Assembly: GCA_934456435.1 (NCBI GenBank)
Contig: CAKSHH010000018.1
Coordinates: 1-48,686, forward strand
Direction of reading: 5' to 3'
From: an uncultured Eubacteriales bacterium
GTDB taxonomy: Bacteria > Bacillota > Clostridia > Oscillospirales > Acutalibacteraceae
DNA length: 48,686 nucleotides
This document shows, piece by piece, positions 32,290 to 40,748 of the stretch. The notes below the pieces were generated by a model. The model saw only the letters and a program-made list of their open reading frames with translations, made no database searches and was not told the origin of the DNA. How positions within the stretch are numbered: position 1 is the first letter of the stretch; each line of letters begins with the position of its first letter. Both the position numbers and the translations under genes were made by a program.

Positions 32290-33642
32290 TTAAATAAGTC
32301 TTTCCTTTACAACCTCGGCGATGTCCTCCGCAAGGCTCTGTATCAATTCCTTGTCCTTGCCCTCAAGCATAACTCTGACAAGCGGCTCCGTACCGGAAAC
32401 GCGGACAAGAACTCTTCCCGATTCGCCGAGCTCCTTTTCGGCGCTTGCAACCGCTTTCTTAATTTCCTCATCCTTATCGTAACGGGCTTTACCCATCTGA
32501 GAAACCCTGACATTGATAAGCACCTGGGGAAAGATCTCCATCTCAGCCGCAAGCTCGGAGAGCTTCTTGCCTGTTCTCTTCATAACAGCAAGAAGCTGAA
32601 TTGCCGTGAGCTGACCGTCGCCTGTTGAAGCGTAATCAAAGAAAATGACGTGACCCGACTGCTCGCCGCCGATTTTGAAATTGTTTTTCTTCATATTTTC
32701 AAGAACGTATCTGTCGCCGACCTTCGTGATTTCGGTCTTGATTCCGTTCTTCTTGCAGAACTCAAAGAAGCCCATATTGCTCATAACCGTAACAACGGCA
32801 GTATCGTCGGAGAGGACTCCTCTCTGCTTCATATCCTTCGCACAGATTGCAATAATCTTATCTCCGTCAACGACCTCGCCGTTCTCGTCGACAGCAAGCA
32901 TTCTGTCCGCATCGCCGTCAAAAGCAAAACCGACATCACAGCCGTACTCCTTAACATAACGGCAAAGTCCGTCAAGGTGAGTCGAGCCGCACTCGCGGTT
33001 GATATTGATACCGTTCGGCATTGAGGATTTGATGTGGCAGTCCACACCGAGCTCCGTGAAGAGGTCGGGAGCGGTTACGCTTGCCGCACCGTTCGCGCAG
33101 TCAAGGGCAACCTTATAGCCTGAAAAATCAACGTCCTCAACCGTGGAAATGAGGTGGCGTGTATAGTCAAATGTCGGCATTTCAGAGCTTCTGATACGAC
33201 CGATGTCAGCACCGATTTTAACAGGGGGCTGAATCACGCCGTCAAGAATTATCGCTTCGATTTTTTCCTCCAGCTCGTCGGGAAGCTTATAGCCGTCCGC
33301 CTGGAAAATCTTTATTCCGTTGTATTCACACGGATTGTGAGAAGCCGTTATCATAACAGCGGCGTCATATTCGTATTTCTTTACGAGGAAAGCGACCGCA
33401 GGAGTCGGAAGAACGCCGAGCTGCATAACGTCGGCACCCACCGAACACAGTCCTGCCGTTATCGCCGAACAAAGCATATTAGATGAAATTCGTGTATCCA
33501 TTCCGATCATAACTCTCGGACGCTTTTTGTTTTCGTCAATAAGAACCATTGCCGCGGCACGGCCTATCTGCATTGCAAGCTCGCAGGTAAGCTCGGAGTT
33601 CGCAACTCCGCGCGCACCGTCAGTACCGAATAATCTACCCAT
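32290..33642 (-). CDS. glmM: Phosphoglucosamine mutase
   Basis: 450 residues. Starts MGRLFGTDGARGVAN; phosphoserine loop ITASHNPCEYNG, metal loop FDGDADRM, sugar loop GGEQSGHVIF and phosphate loop RVSGTEPLVRVM. Converts glucosamine 6-phosphate to glucosamine 1-phosphate for UDP-GlcNAc and peptidoglycan synthesis. It follows ruvB by 15 bases with GGAGG upstream. Confidence 0.97.
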   Translation of the reverse strand: MGRLFGTDGARGVANSELTCELAMQIGRAAAMVLIDENKKRPRVMIGMDTRISSNMLCSAITAGLCSVGADVMQLGVLPTPAVAFLVKKYEYDAAVMITASHNPCEYNGIKIFQADGYKLPDELEEKIEAIILDGVIQPPVKIGADIGRIRSSEMPTFDYTRHLISTVEDVDFSGYKVALDCANGAASVTAPDLFTELGVDCHIKSSMPNGININRECGSTHLDGLCRYVKEYGCDVGFAFDGDADRMLAVDENGEVVDGDKIIAICAKDMKQRGVLSDDTAVVTVMSNMGFFEFCKKNGIKTEITKVGDRYVLENMKKNNFKIGGEQSGHVIFFDYASTGDGQLTAIQLLAVMKRTGKKLSELAAEMEIFPQVLINVRVSQMGKARYDKDEEIKKAVASAEKELGESGRVLVRVSGTEPLVRVMLEGKDKELIQSLAEDIAEVVKERLI

Positions 33643-33657
33643 AACATAACCTCCGAA

Positions 33658-34728
33658 TTATAATTCAAATTTTTGCTGTTCCGCAAGCGGAACGGGGTTA
33701 ATATTTGCTCCGTTCTGCGCCGGCATCGGTATTCCCAAGTGTGCATAACCCGCCGGAGTTACCATACGTCCGCGCGGAGTTCTGGACAGGAAGCCGATCT
33801 GCATCAGATACGGTTCATAAACATCTTCAATGGTTATCGCCTCTTCGCCGATTGCTGCGGCGATCGTTTCGAGACCGACAGGTCCTCCGTTGTAATTCTT
33901 TATCATTGCCGTCAGCAAAAGGCGGTCAATGGAATCCAGTCCGAGAGGATCGACCTCAAGTCTGTTGAGCGCAAGGTCGGCGTTTTCGTCTGTGATAATG
34001 CCGTTGCCGAGTACCTGGGCAAAGTCACGCACACGCTTCAAAAGCCTGTTGGCAATTCGCGGAGTTCCGCGCGAACGAGAAGCGATCTGGTATGCTCCGT
34101 CGTCGGTGATCTCAATGCCGAGTATTCCCGCGCTTCGCCTTACTATGTTGCTGAGATCCTCAGGTGAATACAGCTCAAGTCTCGCTATAACTCCGAAACG
34201 GTCTCTGAGCGGCGCGCTGAGCTGACCCGCTCTCGTCGTTGCACCGACAAGTGTAAACTTCGGCAAATCAATTCTGATGCTCCTTGCCGACGGGCCCTGA
34301 CCGATTATGATGTCAAGCGCGTTGTCCTCCATCGCAGGATAGAGAACCTCCTCAACGCTTCGGTTCATTCTGTGAATCTCGTCAATGAAAAGCACGTCGC
34401 CCTCGTTGAGGTTTGTCAGCAGCGCGGCAAGATCCTTCGGCTTTTCTATCGCCGGACCCGATGTGACGCGGAAATTCACTCCCATTTCGTTGGCAATGAT
34501 GCCCGCGAGGGTGGTCTTACCCAAGCCCGGAGGGCCGTAGAGCAAGACATGATCCAGCGGCTCGTTTCTCTTGTTCGCCGCCTCAATATATATTGAAAGA
34601 TTTTCTTTCACCTTAGTTTGACCGATATAATCCTTCATCATTCTCGGACGGAGCTGAAGCTCGACATCCGAGTCCGTGTCAAGATATTCCGGCGCGACTA
34701 TTCTGTTTTCAAAATCCATATCGTCCAT
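33658..34728 (-). CDS. ruvB: Holliday junction branch migration ATPase
   Basis: 356 residues. RPRMMKDYIGQTKVKENL, Walker A LYGPPGLGKTTLA, Walker B LFIDEIHRMNRSVEE, sensor VGATTRAGQLS and the winged helix RTPRGRMVTPAGYAHLG. Works with RuvA and RuvC in recombination repair. Follows ruvA by 12 bases with GGAG upstream. The C-terminal extension after GYAHLG (about 22 residues) is slightly longer than usual. Confidence 0.97.
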   Translation of the reverse strand: MDDMDFENRIVAPEYLDTDSDVELQLRPRMMKDYIGQTKVKENLSIYIEAANKRNEPLDHVLLYGPPGLGKTTLAGIIANEMGVNFRVTSGPAIEKPKDLAALLTNLNEGDVLFIDEIHRMNRSVEEVLYPAMEDNALDIIIGQGPSARSIRIDLPKFTLVGATTRAGQLSAPLRDRFGVIARLELYSPEDLSNIVRRSAGILGIEITDDGAYQIASRSRGTPRIANRLLKRVRDFAQVLGNGIITDENADLALNRLEVDPLGLDSIDRLLLTAMIKNYNGGPVGLETIAAAIGEEAITIEDVYEPYLMQIGFLSRTPRGRMVTPAGYAHLGIPMPAQNGANINPVPLAEQQKFEL

Positions 34729-34740
34729 ATAAGTTTCTCC

Positions 34741-35334
34741 TTATATCAGAGACTTCAATGCCTGTCTTATAAGCTCCTCGACCGGCAGAGTATTGTCAAG
34801 CTTCCGCAAAGCCATTGCCGCCTCGGAACGGCTGTATCCGAGCTGAACAAGCGCTTCGATTGCTTCGCCTGAGTTTTCCGCCTGAGCCGTAACCTGAACC
34901 GCTCCGAGTATTTCGGACTGTTCATCTGTGAGATCGGCGGTAAATTTATTCTTGAGTTCAAGTATTATTCGCTGTGCGATTTTTGCACCCACGCCCTGAG
35001 CCTTTGTTATGGACTTCGCATCTCCCGACGCGATACTCAATGCAAGCTTATCGGGAGTCAGAACCGAAAGAATTGCTGTTGCCGCCTTGGGACCCACACC
35101 GGAAACGGTGATAAGCTGACGGAAAGCATCAAGCTCGTTCGGCGTTGCGAAGCCGTAAAGCTCCATCGCATCCTCGCGAACATTGAGATATGTATAAACC
35201 GTGGTCTCTTTGTTGAGCGCAACGTTCTTCAGCGTATTCATTGTGGAAAAACAGAAAAACGCAATTCCGCCGCACTGCACGGCAAGTCCGTTTTGGTCAA
35301 GGGCAATAACCTTACCCGTAAGAGAGTATATCAT
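34741..35334 (-). CDS. ruvA: Holliday junction DNA-binding protein
   Basis: 197 residues. OB-fold start MIYSLTGKVIALDQN, helix-hairpin-helix FRQLITVSGVGPKAATAILS and GVGAKIAQRIILELK, and a C-terminal RuvB-binding helix ALVQLGYSRSEAAMALRKL. Separated from ruvC by a 180-base gap that holds a dispersed repeat. Confidence 0.96.
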   Translation of the reverse strand: MIYSLTGKVIALDQNGLAVQCGGIAFFCFSTMNTLKNVALNKETTVYTYLNVREDAMELYGFATPNELDAFRQLITVSGVGPKAATAILSVLTPDKLALSIASGDAKSITKAQGVGAKIAQRIILELKNKFTADLTDEQSEILGAVQVTAQAENSGEAIEALVQLGYSRSEAAMALRKLDNTLPVEELIRQALKSLI

Positions 35335-35373
35335 CGTTTTCCACCTTTCGGTAATTAGTTTTTGCTTTTAAGT

Positions 35374-35498
35374 TTGAAGCCGTGACGGAGGGGTTAAGAC
35401 AAATTCTGTCAGATTCCTCGTGTGATGCGGTCATCACGCCATACAGTTCGGGTTTCATCAAGGCTTGTCGTAAGGCACTATGCCCACATCGTGCCGAG
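35374..35498. repeat. Multi-hairpin dispersed element, copy 2 (inverted)
   Basis: Read as its reverse complement it matches 16904-17071 block by block: GGCACGATGTGGGCATAGTG, then CTTGATGAAACC, a TGATG...CATCAC hairpin, GAGGAA.CTGA and CCCTCCGTCACGGCTTC. The AT-rich stretch of copy 1 is shorter here. It is inserted between ruvC and ruvA without breaking either gene. Confidence 0.7.
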
Positions 35499-35514
35499 AT
35501 AAAATTTCCGCTCC

Positions 35515-36015
35515 TCAATAATACTTCTTCAGCTTTCCGACGAGCGAACCGCTTGTGTGAGCGTGGCAAATAGCCATTGCCAGCGCATCGGCAGTATCGT
35601 CGGGCTTCGGTATCTCATCAAATTTCAACATGATACGCATCATTTCCTGAACCTGTTTCTTTTCGGCTCTGCCGTATCCGACAACGCTCTGCTTAACCTG
35701 GAGCGGCGTGTATTCCGCAATCTCCAAACCGTGGAGCTGCGCCGTCAGTACGATAACTCCCCTCGCCTGAGCGACGTCAATTACCGTTTTGGCATTTGTA
35801 TTGTAAAAGAGCTTTTCAATAGCCATAACATCCGGCTTGTACTTCGTCATTATCAGATCCAGCTCGCGGTAAATTATCTCAAGCCTTTGATTGAACGGAG
35901 TTCCCGCCTTCGTCGTTATCGCTCCGTAGCCGAGCACGCGGAAATGATTGTTGCTGTATTCCAGCACCCCGTATCCGATTATCGCATAGCCGGGGTCAAT
36001 TCCCAAAATAATCAT
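35515..36015 (-). CDS. ruvC: Holliday junction resolvase
   Basis: 166 residues. Catalytic acids are visible in GIDPGYAIIGYG (first Asp), MAIEKLFYNTN (Glu) and PKPDDTADALAMAICHAH (two Asp). Cuts Holliday junctions in complex with RuvAB. The ATG overlaps the der stop by four bases (ATGA). Confidence 0.96.
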   Translation of the reverse strand: MIILGIDPGYAIIGYGVLEYSNNHFRVLGYGAITTKAGTPFNQRLEIIYRELDLIMTKYKPDVMAIEKLFYNTNAKTVIDVAQARGVIVLTAQLHGLEIAEYTPLQVKQSVVGYGRAEKKQVQEMMRIMLKFDEIPKPDDTADALAMAICHAHTSGSLVGKLKKYY

Positions 36016-37337
36016 TTTTTCTCTTCTCTTTCGCGGATAACCATTTTCGTCGGAGTTCCCTCAAGTCCGAAAACCTCACGAATCTGGTTGTCTATATAAC
36101 GCTGATAGCTGTAATGGAAAAGATCCTTGCGGTTGACAAAGCAAACAAATGTCGGAGGTCTGACCGAAGCCTGTGTAATATAGTATATTTTCAGCCTTCT
36201 GCCTTTATCCGTAGGCGGCTGAACTCTTGCCGTTGCCTCAGCCAAAATGTCGTTAAGCTTGCCCGTTGATATTCTCATCGCATTCTGCGAATCGACATAT
36301 TTAATCAGCTCAAACAGTCTGTCAAGGCGCTGACCGGTCTTTGCCGAAATGAAAATTATAGGAGCGTAAGACATAAAGGAAAAGTCGTTCATCAGCTTTT
36401 TGCGGTAGCTGTCCATGGTTTTTCCGTCTTTTTCGACCGCGTCCCATTTGTTGACCGCAATAATACAGGCCTTGCCGAGGTCATGAGCAATACCGGCAAC
36501 CTTTGAGTCCTGCTCGGTAAAGCCCTCCTGCGCGTCAATCATGATAACGCACACCGTTGCTCTCTCAACAGCCATTCTTGCCCTGAGCACGCTGTATTTC
36601 TCAATCACCTCTTCAACCTTGCTCTTGCGTCGGATACCTGCCGTGTCAATAAAGATAAACTTGCCGAACTGATTTTCAATCAGCGTGTCGGTCGCATCTC
36701 GCGTTGTTCCGGCGATATTTGAAACGATAACGCGCTCCTCGCCCGCAATGGCGTTGATAAGTGAGGATTTGCCGACATTCGGCTTGCCGATAACGGCAAC
36801 TCTGATTCTGTCGTCCTCGTCGTTCTCCGAGTCGTCCTCAGGGAAATATTTGATTACCTCGTCAAGCAAATCGCCCGTGCCGTGACCGTGAACGGCAGAC
36901 ACTCTGATCGGCTCGCCGAGACAAAGATTGTAAAATTCGTAAAACTCAAGCGGCGGCTCTCCGACCGTATCGCACTTGTTGACGCAAAGCACGATCGGCT
37001 TTCCGCTCTTTATGAGCATTGAAGCAACCTCCTGATCGGTAGCAACAACGCCCGATCTCATATCTGTGACGAAAATTATAACGTCTGCGCTGTCAATGGC
37101 AATCTGTGCCTGACGGCGCATCTGTGAAAGAATAATATCGTCCGAATCCGGCTCAATTCCGCCCGTGTCAACCAAAAGGAAGTTGTGATTGAGCCACTCG
37201 CAATCGCCGTAAATCCTGTCGCGGGTAACGCCCGGCGTATCGTCAACAATCGAAAGACGCTGACCCACAAGCTTGTTGAAAAGCGTAGACTTTCCGACAT
37301 TCGGTCTGCCTACAACGGCAACTATCGGTCTTGCCAT
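36012..37337 (-). CDS. der: Ribosome assembly GTPase Der (EngA)
   Basis: 441 residues with two tandem GTPase domains (GRPNVGKSTLFN, DTGG, NKCD; and GKPNVGKSSLIN, DTAGIRRK, NKWD) and a KH-like C-terminal domain (KIYYITQASVRPPTFVCFVN). Needed for 50S subunit maturation. Starts one base after the DUF512 gene. Confidence 0.97.
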   Translation of the reverse strand: MARPIVAVVGRPNVGKSTLFNKLVGQRLSIVDDTPGVTRDRIYGDCEWLNHNFLLVDTGGIEPDSDDIILSQMRRQAQIAIDSADVIIFVTDMRSGVVATDQEVASMLIKSGKPIVLCVNKCDTVGEPPLEFYEFYNLCLGEPIRVSAVHGHGTGDLLDEVIKYFPEDDSENDEDDRIRVAVIGKPNVGKSSLINAIAGEERVIVSNIAGTTRDATDTLIENQFGKFIFIDTAGIRRKSKVEEVIEKYSVLRARMAVERATVCVIMIDAQEGFTEQDSKVAGIAHDLGKACIIAVNKWDAVEKDGKTMDSYRKKLMNDFSFMSYAPIIFISAKTGQRLDRLFELIKYVDSQNAMRISTGKLNDILAEATARVQPPTDKGRRLKIYYITQASVRPPTFVCFVNRKDLFHYSYQRYIDNQIREVFGLEGTPTKMVIREREEKK

Positions 37338-37338
37338 A

Positions 37339-38655
37339 TTATCCCTCCTGTTCTCCTAAAATTTTATCAAGCATTTCATACCCGTCGTTTTCAACGGGTG
37401 TGACCTTTATTCCTAATTTTTGTGAAAGCTCCTCAACAGACATATCGTCGAGGAAAATATCTCTCTCGCTTCTCAGAGCAACCGCAGGGAAAAGCAGCTC
37501 GTCATAAAGCGTCGTGTTTTCAAGCCCTGCGATTATATCTCTGCCGCAGAGAAGTCCTGCAACGGTGATTCTCTCGCCGAAAAGCCGATTCGGTATTTTG
37601 ACAACCTCGATCTTTATGTTCGGCACTTTTTTCTCAACCGATTTCGCTATATATTCGATCAGCCTGAAAGCCGCCGCTCCCGTGACCATAGTGATTCTCC
37701 GGTCTTTCGACAGCGTATATCCGTCCGGAATATCCTTTATCGCCTCATCAAATTCATGCTTTAACATAGTCCAGAGTCCGACGCCGTTTTCAAGCTGGAC
37801 AAAATCGCCGTAACGGCTGCAATCCGGCATCGGAAGATCAGCGCTGAGATAGAACTCATCGGCAGCAAAAGCAATATTCATATTATTATAACACATAAAT
37901 CGAGAATTGTAACTATCAATTCGCGAAATTACGTCTAAAGATTGCTCTTTTGTGAAAGGATTTAAGTTCGTGAGCCCGTCGCGGTGGCAGGACAAGCCCA
38001 CCGGTACTGCAGCGATGCTCTGAACAGACGGATACATTTTGCCAAGCCCCTCAAGAGAATATGTCAGCTCATCCCCGTCGTTGTAGCCGGGACACAGAAC
38101 AAGCTGAGTGTTAAGCTTTATTCCGGCGTCGGCAAGCTTTTTGACATAATCAAGCACCTTGCCTGCCCGTTTGTTGCCCATCATCTTAACTCTGAGCTCC
38201 GGATTCATCGTGTGAACCGAGATGTTCACCGGACTGATATGCATTTCAATTATTCTGTTAATATCCCTTTCGCCGATATTTGTCAGCGTAACATAATTGC
38301 CGAAAAGAAACGAAAGTCTTGAATCATCATCTTTAAAATAAAGGCTTTCGCGAAGCCCCTTCGGGAGCTGATCTATGAAGCAGAAAATACAGTTGTTTGC
38401 ACATGAACGCTGTTTGTCCATAAGATATGTTTCAAACTCAAGTCCCGTCTCGCCCTCGCCGAGCTTCAAATGAATCTTTCGTCTTTTGCCGCTCGGCTTT
38501 TCAATAACAAGCTCAGGCGCATCGTCAAGATAGAATTGATAATCAAGCACATCGCGGATCTCATGACCGTTTACGCTTATCAGCTTGTCCCCAGCCTTTA
38601 TAAAGTGGCGCGACGCAGGCGAATGATGCTGAACAGATGAAATTTTAACAGCCAT
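37339..38655 (-). CDS. DUF512 protein: PDZ plus radical-SAM-like
   Basis: 438 residues. N-terminal PDZ-like segment (about 1-55, KAGDKLISVNGHEIRDVLDY), then CANNCIFCFIDQLP, the cysteine motif of a radical SAM iron-sulfur cluster, and a DUF512 C-terminal domain (ITMVTGAAAFRLIEYIA, ITVAGLLCGRDIIAGL). This architecture is conserved next to der in Firmicutes; its reaction is not known. The start at 38655 follows GGAGG. Confidence 0.9.
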   Translation of the reverse strand: MAVKISSVQHHSPASRHFIKAGDKLISVNGHEIRDVLDYQFYLDDAPELVIEKPSGKRRKIHLKLGEGETGLEFETYLMDKQRSCANNCIFCFIDQLPKGLRESLYFKDDDSRLSFLFGNYVTLTNIGERDINRIIEMHISPVNISVHTMNPELRVKMMGNKRAGKVLDYVKKLADAGIKLNTQLVLCPGYNDGDELTYSLEGLGKMYPSVQSIAAVPVGLSCHRDGLTNLNPFTKEQSLDVISRIDSYNSRFMCYNNMNIAFAADEFYLSADLPMPDCSRYGDFVQLENGVGLWTMLKHEFDEAIKDIPDGYTLSKDRRITMVTGAAAFRLIEYIAKSVEKKVPNIKIEVVKIPNRLFGERITVAGLLCGRDIIAGLENTTLYDELLFPAVALRSERDIFLDDMSVEELSQKLGIKVTPVENDGYEMLDKILGEQEG

Positions 38656-38740
38656 AAAGACCCTCCTTTGCTTGTATTATTTGCATTTACGGAATCATCT
38701 AACATATAATATCTAAGGTCTTTTTGAAAAAAAATCCGAA

Positions 38741-39063
38741 ACCTACATTTTGACGAGAGATTTTTTCGTTAGGCGGATTTTATTTTCCGAAGGCAATATT
38801 TATATATACCGAGGGGAATAAAATTCGCATAACAGAAAAAGAGCCTAAACCTCAATTTTGACGAGAGGTTTTTTCGCTAGGCGGATTTTATTTTCCGAAG
38901 GCAATATTTATATATGCCGAGGGGAATAAAATTCGTATAACAGAAAAAGAGCCTAAGCCTCAATTTTGACGAGAGGTTTTTTCGTTAGACAGTTCAAGGA
39001 TTCCGCCGCCGATATGAATATCGGCAAGGAAGCTTTGGGCTGTATAACGGAAAAAGATCCGTC
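38741..39063. repeat. 108-bp tandem repeat, three units, third diverged
   Basis: Units begin at 38741, 38849 and 38957 with ACCTCAATTTTGACGAGAGG-type starts and end with ATAACAGAAAAAGAGCCTAA-type ends. The first two are almost identical. The third keeps both ends but has a different centre (about 38990-39040) containing GCCGATAT-GA-ATATCGGC. In the first two units the centre forms an imperfect hairpin of about 19 base pairs (GGATTTTATTTTCCGAAGGC against GCCGAGGGGAATAAAATTC). No open frame passes through. The whole 38656-39139 gap holds this, a terminator and no gene. Confidence 0.85.
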
Positions 39064-39072
39064 AAAAAAGTC

Positions 39073-39114
39073 AAAAAGGCAGAGAACGGACTATTTAATC
39101 ACGGTCCAATCTCT
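39073..39114 (-). terminator. Terminator after rpmF
   Basis: Arms AGAGA..GGAC and GTCC..TCTCT (39081-39114), with A-runs on the left that give U-runs on the minus strand. 26 bases after the rpmF stop. Confidence 0.65.
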
Positions 39115-39139
39115 ACCTTCTCCGTTTCATTGAAAAGAC

Positions 39140-39322
39140 TTATGCGTCCTTCTTGACAACCAACTTGCCGTTGTAATAACCGCAGGCTGAGCAAACTCTG
39201 TGAGCTCTCTTGTACTCACCGCACTGTGAACACTTTACGAGTGTCGGTGCTTCCATCTTCCATACGTTGGAACGTCTCTTGTCTCTTCTCGCCTTAGAAA
39301 CTCTTCTCTTTGGTACTGCCAT
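39140..39322 (-). CDS. rpmF: 50S ribosomal protein L32
   Basis: 60 residues: MAVPKRRVSKARRDKRRSNV, then a four-cysteine zinc ribbon CSQC...CSAC. Start at 39322 with AGGAGG upstream; the longer reading to 39424 overlaps yceD and is not used. Cotranscribed with the YceD gene (22-base gap), the usual pairing in bacteria. Confidence 0.97.
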   Translation of the reverse strand: MAVPKRRVSKARRDKRRSNVWKMEAPTLVKCSQCGEYKRAHRVCSACGYYNGKLVVKKDA

Positions 39323-39344
39323 TCTGAGCGCCTCCTTATAATTC

Positions 39345-39848
39345 TTACTGATCTTCCTGCGTGAGCTGCAAGAGCGCGTCCCATCTTGGGTCTGCTTCTT
39401 TTTTGCAGTCACACGGACCGTCATTCAAGTCTTTGCCGCACCGGGGACAGATCCCGAGGCAGTCATCTCTGCACAGCACCTTGGTAGGCAAACTCAGGAG
39501 AATATCCTCCCGAATAAGCGGTTCGGCATCGAATCGAAGCGAATCGACGACAATGTATTCGTCATTGCCTTCGTCGTTCAGCTCCGTGACAAGTACGTGC
39601 TCGACCGGTACTGAAAAATCGCGGTCAAACGAAACCGCGCATCTGTCGCAGGTGAGATTGAGAGTAAAGTCAGCCTTTGCTTTGATGCTGACGATACCTG
39701 TTGAGTTGTGTATCTCGCCCGTTATACGGACGGGAGAACCGAACGGATTTCCGCCGTAAAGCTCACATTCGCTCATATCAAATGTGAAGTCAAGTGGCAA
39801 AACCATACCTTCATTATTGAAGACAGGCTCAAGCTCAACAAAATACAT
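39345..39848 (-). CDS. YceD/DUF177 family protein
   Basis: 167 residues. VSIKAKADFTLNLTCDRC and the C-terminal cysteine cluster CRDDCLGICPRCGKDLNDGP are characteristic of YceD (DUF177), which is linked to 23S rRNA accumulation. It precedes rpmF in the conserved yceD-rpmF order. ATG after GAGGTGAAGAG. Confidence 0.93.
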   Translation of the reverse strand: MYFVELEPVFNNEGMVLPLDFTFDMSECELYGGNPFGSPVRITGEIHNSTGIVSIKAKADFTLNLTCDRCAVSFDRDFSVPVEHVLVTELNDEGNDEYIVVDSLRFDAEPLIREDILLSLPTKVLCRDDCLGICPRCGKDLNDGPCDCKKEADPRWDALLQLTQEDQ

Positions 39849-39882
39849 AAATACTCTTCACCTCAAATGTCATGCACCAAAC

Positions 39883-39911
39883 ATTATATAGTGTAAAACC
39901 CGATTTGTCAA
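39883..39911 (-). promoter_or_regulatory. Promoter of yceD-rpmF
   Basis: Perfect consensus on the minus strand: TTGACA (39906-39911), 17-base spacer, TATAAT (39883-39888). Fits a highly expressed ribosomal protein transcript. Confidence 0.9.
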
Positions 39912-40044
39912 TAATAAAAATACAAAATCCGTGGCTTTTTCACGATTTTCTTTTGTCACGGCATTTTTATTATAAAAAGGTATATAAAAGTCAGGATAAG
40001 CCCCTCGTCAAAGCGAACCGTCAAACCTTTTGACACCTATTCCG

Positions 40045-40079
40045 AAAAAAGACTATCGGCTGATTTCAACCGATAGTCT
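40045..40079 (-). terminator. Terminator after the P-loop gene
   Basis: Arms AGACTATCGG (40050-40059) and CCGATAGTCT (40070-40079); six A on the left make a U-run on the minus strand. 17 bases after the stop at 40097. Confidence 0.85.
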
Positions 40080-40096
40080 CAAAATTTCAATTAAGG

Positions 40097-40519
40097 TCAG
40101 ATCTTCTTGCAAAAATCAAAGATTTCTTTCGGAAGCTCATCTTCATCAGCGGAGATTGTGAAGATAAAGCTCTTCTCCTCAACGTGATTCTTGCTCAGCT
40201 CGTCAACCTTCTTGAGGAACTCGCAAAGCTCGCCGTAATCTCTTGTGCCGATTCTGAGAGTTGCGTCGATAAGTACATCCGTGATGTCGTGGTCACCCGC
40301 ACAGATTCCGCAAAGGAAGCCAAAGAATGCATCATAACCGCTTACGCCATAATGGTCTGTATCAATAAGACGGGCGCGATAGTTTACATCGTAAGTGAGC
40401 TTGGGCTGCTTCTCGACGCAAACAACGTTACCGTTTGAATGTTCAATAGCCTCATTGACCTTTTCGATAAGGCGCTTTGTTTTTCCTGAACCTTTTTTAC
40501 CTAAAATAAGAGATACCAT
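40097..40519 (-). CDS. Small P-loop protein of unknown function
   Basis: 140 residues. Walker A GKKGSGKT (about 7-14), then KTKRLIEKVNEAIEHSNGN, and a possible Walker B region ITDVLIDATLR. It looks like a compact RecA/ATPase-like fold; no known enzyme is recognised. Single-gene unit with its own GGGAGG ribosome site and terminator. Its likely -35 box lies inside the end of the adjacent TTAA-type element. Confidence 0.75.
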   Translation of the reverse strand: MVSLILGKKGSGKTKRLIEKVNEAIEHSNGNVVCVEKQPKLTYDVNYRARLIDTDHYGVSGYDAFFGFLCGICAGDHDITDVLIDATLRIGTRDYGELCEFLKKVDELSKNHVEEKSFIFTISADEDELPKEIFDFCKKI

Positions 40520-40567
40520 AAAATATCCTCCCTGTTTTTTATTCTAAAATCCGTGTTTTACACGAAA

Positions 40568-40597
40568 ATTATACGATTTTAAGGCTATACCGCACAA
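40568..40597 (-). promoter_or_regulatory. Promoter of the P-loop gene, -35 inside the repeat end
   Basis: Minus-strand TTGTGC (40592-40597), 18-base spacer, TATAAT (40568-40573). The -35 hexamer is part of the terminal inverted repeat of the element at 40579-40748. Confidence 0.5.
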
Positions 40598-40748
40598 TTG
40601 GAGTGCGCGGATTGCGCAATAAAATTTTTTCGTCTGGGTGTACAAAAATTTTGTAGACTTGCTGTCGCAATTCAAGGAATTTTTGTGCAGCATGACGGAA
40701 ATATATTCAAGCAAGGCATGCACCTCAATTTGTGCGGTGTTGCCTTAA
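40579..40748. repeat. TTAA-ended inverted-repeat element (MITE-like), 170 bp
   Basis: Left end TTAAGGCTATACCGCACAAT and, on the opposite strand, right end TTAAGGCAACACCGCACAAA, i.e. long terminal inverted repeats with few mismatches, extended by GAGTGC/GAGGTGC. No open frame. The right TTAA overlaps the pgi stop codon, and the left end may supply a -35 box for the P-loop gene. Related short copies are at 11105-11147 and 6703-6745. Confidence 0.75.

Noticed and set aside
38741..39063. CRISPR array
   Set aside because: Period is 108 bases with no unique spacers; the units are near-identical over their full length and no cas gene is near.
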